From Streptomyces sp. D2-8 (GTDB taxonomy: Bacteria > Actinomycetota > Actinomycetes > Streptomycetales > Streptomycetaceae): DNA of 64,000 bases. The position numbers and the translations under genes are program-made. The number at the start of each line of letters is the position of its first letter. Within the stretch, counting starts at the first letter, position 1. Below are positions 60,016-64,000 of the stretch, in pieces. The notes under the pieces were generated by a model. It did no database searches. It saw only the letters and a list, made by a program, of their open reading frames with translations, and had not been told where the DNA came from. Location: NCBI RefSeq assembly GCF_023184515.1, contig NZ_JAAHBP010000012.1:124001-188000 (forward strand), given 5' to 3'.

Positions 60016-60572
60016 GACAGACCACCATCCACGCCACGCGTCAGTTCCTGTGTGTCCCAGCGCAGTTCGAGCGCGGCCCTGTCCCTGCGCAGCCGCGCGT
60101 GCCGTGCGTAGGCCCAGGTGAGCAGGAACGTGGACAGGAACTGTCCGAGCCCCGCCACCATCGCCACGTTCACCGCTCCCGCCACGGGCCGCGCCATCAG
60201 CTCCGGCGCGGTCGTGGCAGCCACGACGTAGCCCACGTACCAGGCGAAGAAGGTCACGAACGCCGGCACCACGAACCTCCGGTACCGCCGCCGCACCTCT
60301 TGAAAGGCCGCACTGCGCTGCACTTCCAGGTACACATCGGCCGCCTCGACCCCCGTGTCACCCTCCGTCCGCGCCGAGGGAACCCCGGCAAGAGCTTGCG
60401 CCCCGTCGCCGGCCGACTCGCCCCAGCCGGAGGCGAGGGCGTCGTACCAGGGGTCGTCGTACCTGAGCTGTCCGGCCTCCTCGGCCGGGACCGGGTCATG
60501 ACCGTCGAGAGGCTCGACCCAACTCTCCTGGCCGGCCCCGCCACCGCGGGGACGGCCCTTGCTTGGCTGCAT
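60012..60572 (-). CDS. DUF485 family membrane protein
   Basis: A 186-residue protein with a long hydrophilic N-terminal extension (about 85 residues, Gly/Ala/Glu-rich) and two hydrophobic helices (about 105-125 and 135-158), the DUF485 core. Coupled by GTGA to the symporter downstream. The N-terminal extension is longer than in the first pair's DUF485 (138 aa). The upstream ribosome site is weak, and the start could be an internal codon. Confidence 0.78.
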   Translation of the reverse strand: MQPSKGRPRGGGAGQESWVEPLDGHDPVPAEEAGQLRYDDPWYDALASGWGESAGDGAQALAGVPSARTEGDTGVEAADVYLEVQRSAAFQEVRRRYRRFVVPAFVTFFAWYVGYVVAATTAPELMARPVAGAVNVAMVAGLGQFLSTFLLTWAYARHARLRRDRAALELRWDTQELTRGVDGGLS

Positions 60573-60640
60573 GCCCAAGGATGGACAGAACGGGAAGATC
60601 CCCGACTCTTCTTCCCCTCGCTCTTCACCCCATCAGGTGA

Positions 60641-61324
60641 CTAACCCGCTGGTGGCCGCACAAGTCCCTTCCCGTAGGCGTAACGCACCGCCTGCGCACG
60701 GTCCTTGAGGCCGGTCTTGGTGAAGAGGTTGTTGATGTGGGTCTTCACGGTTGCGGTGGAGACATGCAGTCTCCGGGCGATCTCCGGGTTGCTGAGCCCC
60801 TCGGCGATGAGCAGCAGCACCTCCGTCTCCCGGGCGGTGAGTCCGTCCGGCGGCTCAGGGGGCGCGGCCGGTCTGGGCTCGGCCTCCGCCAGGCGCTCCA
60901 GCAGGCGCCTCTGGATGCCCGGTGAGAGGCCCGCGTCGCCCGACAGCACGCTGTGCACGGCCCGCACGATCTCGTCCCCTCCCGCGTCCTTGGTGAGGTA
61001 GCCGCGCGCCCCCGCAGCCAGCGCCGGGAACAACGACTCGTCGTCCGCGAACGTCGTGAGCACCACGACCTGCGTCCCGGGGTGCTCCGCCCGGATCCTG
61101 CGGGTCGCCTCCACTCCGTCGCAACGGGGCATGCGCAGGTCCATCAGCACCACGTCCGGAGCGAGTCCGGCGACGAGCGCCACCGCCTCCTCCCCGTCCC
61201 CCGCGGCGCCGACGACCTCGATCCCGGGCAGCAGACCGAGCAGCATCACGATGCCCTCCCGCACCACTGTCTGATCGTCCGCGACCACCACCCGAGCGGG
61301 CTTCCGCTCGGCCTCCTGCGTCAT
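60641..61324 (-). CDS. NarL/FixJ (LuxR-type) response regulator
   Basis: A 227-residue response regulator. Receiver: DDQ (16-18), phospho-acceptor in VLMDLRMPRCDG, KD in LTKDAGG. The C-terminal LuxR HTH (about 160-220) has LTARETEVLLLIAEGLSN, then VSTATVKTHINNLFTKTGL. Its ATG overlaps the kinase stop (ATGA), so it is co-translated with it. Target genes unknown. Confidence 0.88.
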   Translation of the reverse strand: MTQEAERKPARVVVADDQTVVREGIVMLLGLLPGIEVVGAAGDGEEAVALVAGLAPDVVLMDLRMPRCDGVEATRRIRAEHPGTQVVVLTTFADDESLFPALAAGARGYLTKDAGGDEIVRAVHSVLSGDAGLSPGIQRRLLERLAEAEPRPAAPPEPPDGLTARETEVLLLIAEGLSNPEIARRLHVSTATVKTHINNLFTKTGLKDRAQAVRYAYGKGLVRPPAG

Positions 61325-62472
61325 ACCGGCACCTTCAACGTCACCACGAACCCCTCCTCGCCCGGCCCGGCCTCGAGGGAACCGCCCAGCAGCTCGGCAC
61401 GCTCCCGCATGCCCAGCAGACCGTACCCGGCGCCCGCCCCGGTCAGCTCGCCCGGCGAACCGCCCGAGTCCCGCACGTCCAGGGTCACTTCGTGCGGACG
61501 GTAGTCGAGGCTGAGGCGGACCTTGCCGCCCGGGGCGTGCTTGCGGACGTTCGTCAAAGCCTCCTGAGCCGCTCTGCGCACCGTCTGGGAGGCCTCGGCC
61601 GGCAGCGTCCTCCGTTCACCCGTGATGGTGATCTCGGCACCGCCGACCGTACTCACCAGACTGCCCAGGAAGTCCTCCAGCGGAGTCAGCTCCCCGCGCA
61701 GGGCGGAGAGCGCCTGCCGGGTCTCGGCGAGGCCGCCCCGGGCCATCTCCCGCGCCGCCACCACGCGTTCGTGGATCTGCTCCCGCTCCCCTCCCCGCTC
61801 GATCAGCAGCCTGGCCGCCTCCAGGTGTACGAGCTGGGCCGAGAGGCTGTGGGCCACCACATCGTGAATCTCCCGCGCTATGCGGGCCCGTTCCGCGAGC
61901 GCCGCCGTCTGAGCCTCGGCCGCGCGCGCGGCCCGCTCCTGCGCGAGCAGCCGCTGGGCGCTGCCACGGGCCTCGGCATCGAGGCGCAGGGTGTATCCGG
62001 CCAGTCCCAGGCCGACTCCGTTGACGATCGTCGTCAGCAGATCGGCGTCGATGACGGACCCGTACGAACCGAAGGCCACACCCGCTGCGATGAAGGCGGC
62101 CGTCGGGGGCAGCCGCTCCAGCGCCGCGACAGCGCACCCGCACCACATGACGAGGGCGGCCATCGAGAACCCCGACACATGGGCCGCGATGGCCATGCCC
62201 TGAAGCAACGCGAACGAGGCCAGCGACGACCACAGCCGGTGTTGGAGCGTGGCCCGGAGGAACTCCCTGGCGAGCAGCGCGGCGAGAAGGACGCCCGCCA
62301 CGCCGGCAGCTGTCGTCCAACCGCGCCCACGACCGTCGACGAAGGCGCCCCACAGCAGCATGCCCAAAACCAGGCCCCGCACCGACCAGGCAAGCGCGCA
62401 CCGGGAGGTCGAGAGTCCTTCGCGGCTGAGCGCCTCCCGGGAAGGCCAGCGTGCCCAGGCGTTCTCCTTCAC
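61321..62472 (-). CDS. HisKA_3 (NarL-type) sensor histidine kinase
   Basis: A 383-residue kinase with about five or six N-terminal hydrophobic segments (about 28-150) and no large periplasmic domain, so it may sense a membrane property or an inner partner. The phospho-acceptor is in ARIAREIHDVVAHSLS (about residues 195-210). The ATPase domain has QEALTNVRKHA and AGAGYGLLGMRERAELLGG. The start is GTG, overlapping the DUF1453-like gene (GTGA). It is partnered with the LuxR-type regulator. Confidence 0.87.
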   Translation of the reverse strand: MKENAWARWPSREALSREGLSTSRCALAWSVRGLVLGMLLWGAFVDGRGRGWTTAAGVAGVLLAALLAREFLRATLQHRLWSSLASFALLQGMAIAAHVSGFSMAALVMWCGCAVAALERLPPTAAFIAAGVAFGSYGSVIDADLLTTIVNGVGLGLAGYTLRLDAEARGSAQRLLAQERAARAAEAQTAALAERARIAREIHDVVAHSLSAQLVHLEAARLLIERGGEREQIHERVVAAREMARGGLAETRQALSALRGELTPLEDFLGSLVSTVGGAEITITGERRTLPAEASQTVRRAAQEALTNVRKHAPGGKVRLSLDYRPHEVTLDVRDSGGSPGELTGAGAGYGLLGMRERAELLGGSLEAGPGEEGFVVTLKVPV

Positions 62473-62993
62473 ACGCGCTCCCTCCCCACGGGCCGGGTCG
62501 TGCCGTCACCGTAGGCCCCGCTCGACGTCGCGTCAGGGCGCAGGGACTGCCCGCGCCGGACCAGAATTCCGGCCCGGACGAGAAGGGTGCCGGCGAGGCT
62601 CAGCAGCAGGGCGGAGCTGTGCTGGTGAACGCCCACCGCTGAGCCGAGGGCGAAGAGGCCGACGCGAAGACCGATGCCCACGGCCCAGACGGCGGCGCTC
62701 ACCGTGCTGCTTCTGCTCCAGACAACGCCGTCCGGTTCCGCCCACATGCGAGTGGTCCAGGCCCAGCCGGCTCCGGTGGCCAGGCCGACGAGCAGTTCGG
62801 CGCCGAGCAGGAGCGCCGAGGCCATGTGGTGATGGGCGTCGAGTATGCCCGGCTCGCGCAGCGCGAGGACGACCAGGATCACGGGCAGGGGCCACCAGCG
62901 GCGTTCGCCGTCGATCCGGTGCGCGCGGAACTGCCGGGCTGTCACCACGACGGCAACGACCACGATCACCAACGCGTCGACGAGCCCGGACAT
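62469..62993 (-). CDS. DUF1453/CcdC-like membrane protein
   Basis: A 174-residue protein with about four or five hydrophobic helices (VDALVIVVVAVVVTARQFRA at the N-terminus). It is co-transcribed with and overlaps the sensor kinase (GTGA), so it may be a membrane partner of that kinase. The family assignment is by sequence pattern. GGAGGCTGTG lies upstream of the ATG at 62993 (a GTG one codon earlier is possible). Function unknown. Confidence 0.7.
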   Translation of the reverse strand: MSGLVDALVIVVVAVVVTARQFRAHRIDGERRWWPLPVILVVLALREPGILDAHHHMASALLLGAELLVGLATGAGWAWTTRMWAEPDGVVWSRSSTVSAAVWAVGIGLRVGLFALGSAVGVHQHSSALLLSLAGTLLVRAGILVRRGQSLRPDATSSGAYGDGTTRPVGRERV

Positions 62994-63116
62994 CACAGCC
63001 TCCGTGAGCGGGAAGGAGCGGCCGGCAGCGGGTGCCGCCGACGCCTTCGACGCTACGGAATGCGCGAGGTCACGGGATCGGAGCCAGGGTGGATCACGGG
63101 TGGATCCGCCGCCGTG

Positions 63117-63144
63117 CGTCTCTCCACCCGGAGGTGGAGAGACG
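63117..63144 (-). terminator. Hairpin downstream of parE
   Basis: A 12-bp perfect stem (63117-63128 with 63133-63144) with a 4-nt loop, about 110 bp past the minus-strand parE stop; it may be the terminator. Confidence 0.55.
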
Positions 63145-63257
63145 CCTCGGTGCGGCCGGGACGGTACCCAGAAGCCTCACCCACGCCGGACCCCTGCGGG
63201 CACCGACCGGGTCGCCAAACCCGCCCGGCCGTACCCGGCGACAGCCCGGTACAGCGG

Positions 63258-64000
63258 CTACGCGTCGATCCGCGACCGGTCCAGCGTCGCCGCCGAATTG
63301 GAGATGAACTCCTTGCGCGGCGCCACGTCGTTGCCCATGAGGAGGTCGAAGACCTGCTCGGCGGACTCCAGGTCGGAGAGGTTGATCCGGCGCAGGGTGC
63401 GGTGGCGCGGGTCCATCGTCGTCTCCGCCAGCTGGTCGGCGTCCATCTCACCGAGACCCTTGTAGCGCTGGATCGAGTCCTTGTAGCGGATGCCCTTGCT
63501 CTGGAACTCCATGAGGGTGTCGCGCAGTTCGCGGTCCGAGTACGTGTAGACGTACTTGTCCTGGCCCTTCTTCGGCTGGACGATCTCGATGCGGTGCAGC
63601 GGCGGCACCGCCGCGAAGACCCGGCCGGCCTCGACCATGGGCCGCATGTAGCGGTGGAACAGCGTCAGCAGCAGGGTACGGATGTGCGAGCCGTCGACGT
63701 CGGCGTCGGTCATCATGATGATCTTGCCGTAGCGGGCGGTGTCGATGTCGAAGGTCCGGCCCGAGCCGGCTCCTATGACCTGGATGATCGCGCCGCACTC
63801 GACGTTCTTCAGCATGTCCGTCACGGACGACTTCTGGACGTTGAGGATCTTGCCGCGGATCGGCAGGAGCGCCTGGAACTCGGAGTTCCGGGCGAGCTTC
63901 GCCGTGCCGAGCGCGGAGTCGCCCTCGACGATGAACAGCTCGCTGCGGTCGACGTCGTCGCTGCGGCAGTCGGCCAGCTTGGCCGGCAGCGACGAGGACT
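63258..64000 (-). CDS. parE: DNA topoisomerase IV subunit B, C-terminal part (partial)
   Basis: About 247 codons of the C-terminal half; the gene continues beyond the window. The TOPRIM region is visible (FIVEGDSALGTAKLARNSEF, then PIRGKILNVQ; the catalytic Glu is in EGDSALG). MMTDADVDGSHIRTLLLTLF and the C-terminal QRYKGLGEMDADQLAETTMDP are the signature ends of GyrB/ParE. Gyrase B is usually next to gyrA; here the nearby A subunit is ParC-like, so this is parE. It is the ATPase partner of ParC in decatenation. Confidence 0.92.
   Translation of the reverse strand, partial: SSSLPAKLADCRSDDVDRSELFIVEGDSALGTAKLARNSEFQALLPIRGKILNVQKSSVTDMLKNVECGAIIQVIGAGSGRTFDIDTARYGKIIMMTDADVDGSHIRTLLLTLFHRYMRPMVEAGRVFAAVPPLHRIEIVQPKKGQDKYVYTYSDRELRDTLMEFQSKGIRYKDSIQRYKGLGEMDADQLAETTMDPRHRTLRRINLSDLESAEQVFDLLMGNDVAPRKEFISNSAATLDRSRIDA

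Noticed and set aside
1..64000. tRNA, rRNA, CRISPR arrays, insertion sequences, prophage genes
   Set aside because: No T-loop plus acceptor pattern, spaced repeats, transposase motifs or terminal inverted repeats were recognised when reading both strands.

Overview
The window is about 70% GC chromosomal DNA of a Streptomyces-type actinomycete. Third codon positions are almost always G or C, GTG starts are common, and genes are often joined by ATGA/GTGA overlaps. Gene content and order match the conserved Streptomyces block holding parE/parC, ptsH, sepH, the CutRS two-component system, dut and a kdpE-like regulator. Part of it (about 11.3-28.5 kb) also follows the order I remember from Mycobacterium tuberculosis around Rv2689c-Rv2702. 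No tRNA, rRNA, CRISPR array, intact insertion sequence or phage gene was seen.

Layout. (1) 0-10.4 kb is an accessory aromatic-catabolism cluster. It has a DUF485 + SSS carboxylate symporter pair, an operon of FAD monooxygenase, C-C bond hydrolase and extradiol dioxygenase, and a divergent TetR regulator + hydratase followed by an ACMSD-type amidohydrolase and an MFS transporter. It resembles an mhp-type meta-cleavage route, but the last aldolase/aldehyde dehydrogenase steps are not in the window. (2) 10.4-11.26 kb is a scar with a peptidase (TAP-type) remnant and an orphan palindromic operator. (3) 11.26-17.6 kb carries a TrmA/RlmD-type RNA methyltransferase, a large APC/KimA-like permease, a PfkB kinase and two TrkA-type NAD/K+ regulatory subunits (CeoB/CeoC-like). 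(4) 17.6-24.7 kb carries DUF3159, an OB-fold protein, kdpE with a severely decayed kdpD, a lyase remnant, DUF3710, dut, a thioesterase, DUF3093 and DUF4193. (5) 25-29.6 kb carries cutRS, a small conserved-looking ORF, an inositol monophosphatase and a ferrochelatase. (6) 29.7-38.7 kb carries an MFS transporter, an aldonolactone oxidase, a frame-disrupted gene, sepH, a rhodanese, a VOC protein, thymidine kinase, an alkaline-phosphatase-family protein and DUF5998. (7) 38.7-50.9 kb carries a Pat-like protein acetyltransferase, HPr, a GntR regulator, an M23 peptidase behind a c-di-AMP (ydaO) riboswitch, a pair of M16 peptidases, parC and a CobW GTPase. (8) 51-63 kb carries small Streptomyces-type genes, a divergent pair of citrate-synthase-like genes (one fused to an HTH domain) around an AT-rich palindrome, an iron-box-controlled sucrase/ferredoxin protein, a CitAB/DpiBA-type two-component system, a second SSS/DUF485 symporter and a NarL-type two-component operon. 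The window ends inside parE.

Leads judged most worth following: the HTH-citrate synthase/citrate synthase divergon with its palindrome, next to carboxylate sensing and transport genes; the c-di-AMP riboswitch, with candidate K+ homeostasis genes elsewhere in the window; the decayed kdpD beside an intact kdpE; the incomplete aromatic cluster; and an orphan perfect operator in the 11 kb scar. All homology statements come from reading translated sequence and from memory of families. No database search was run.
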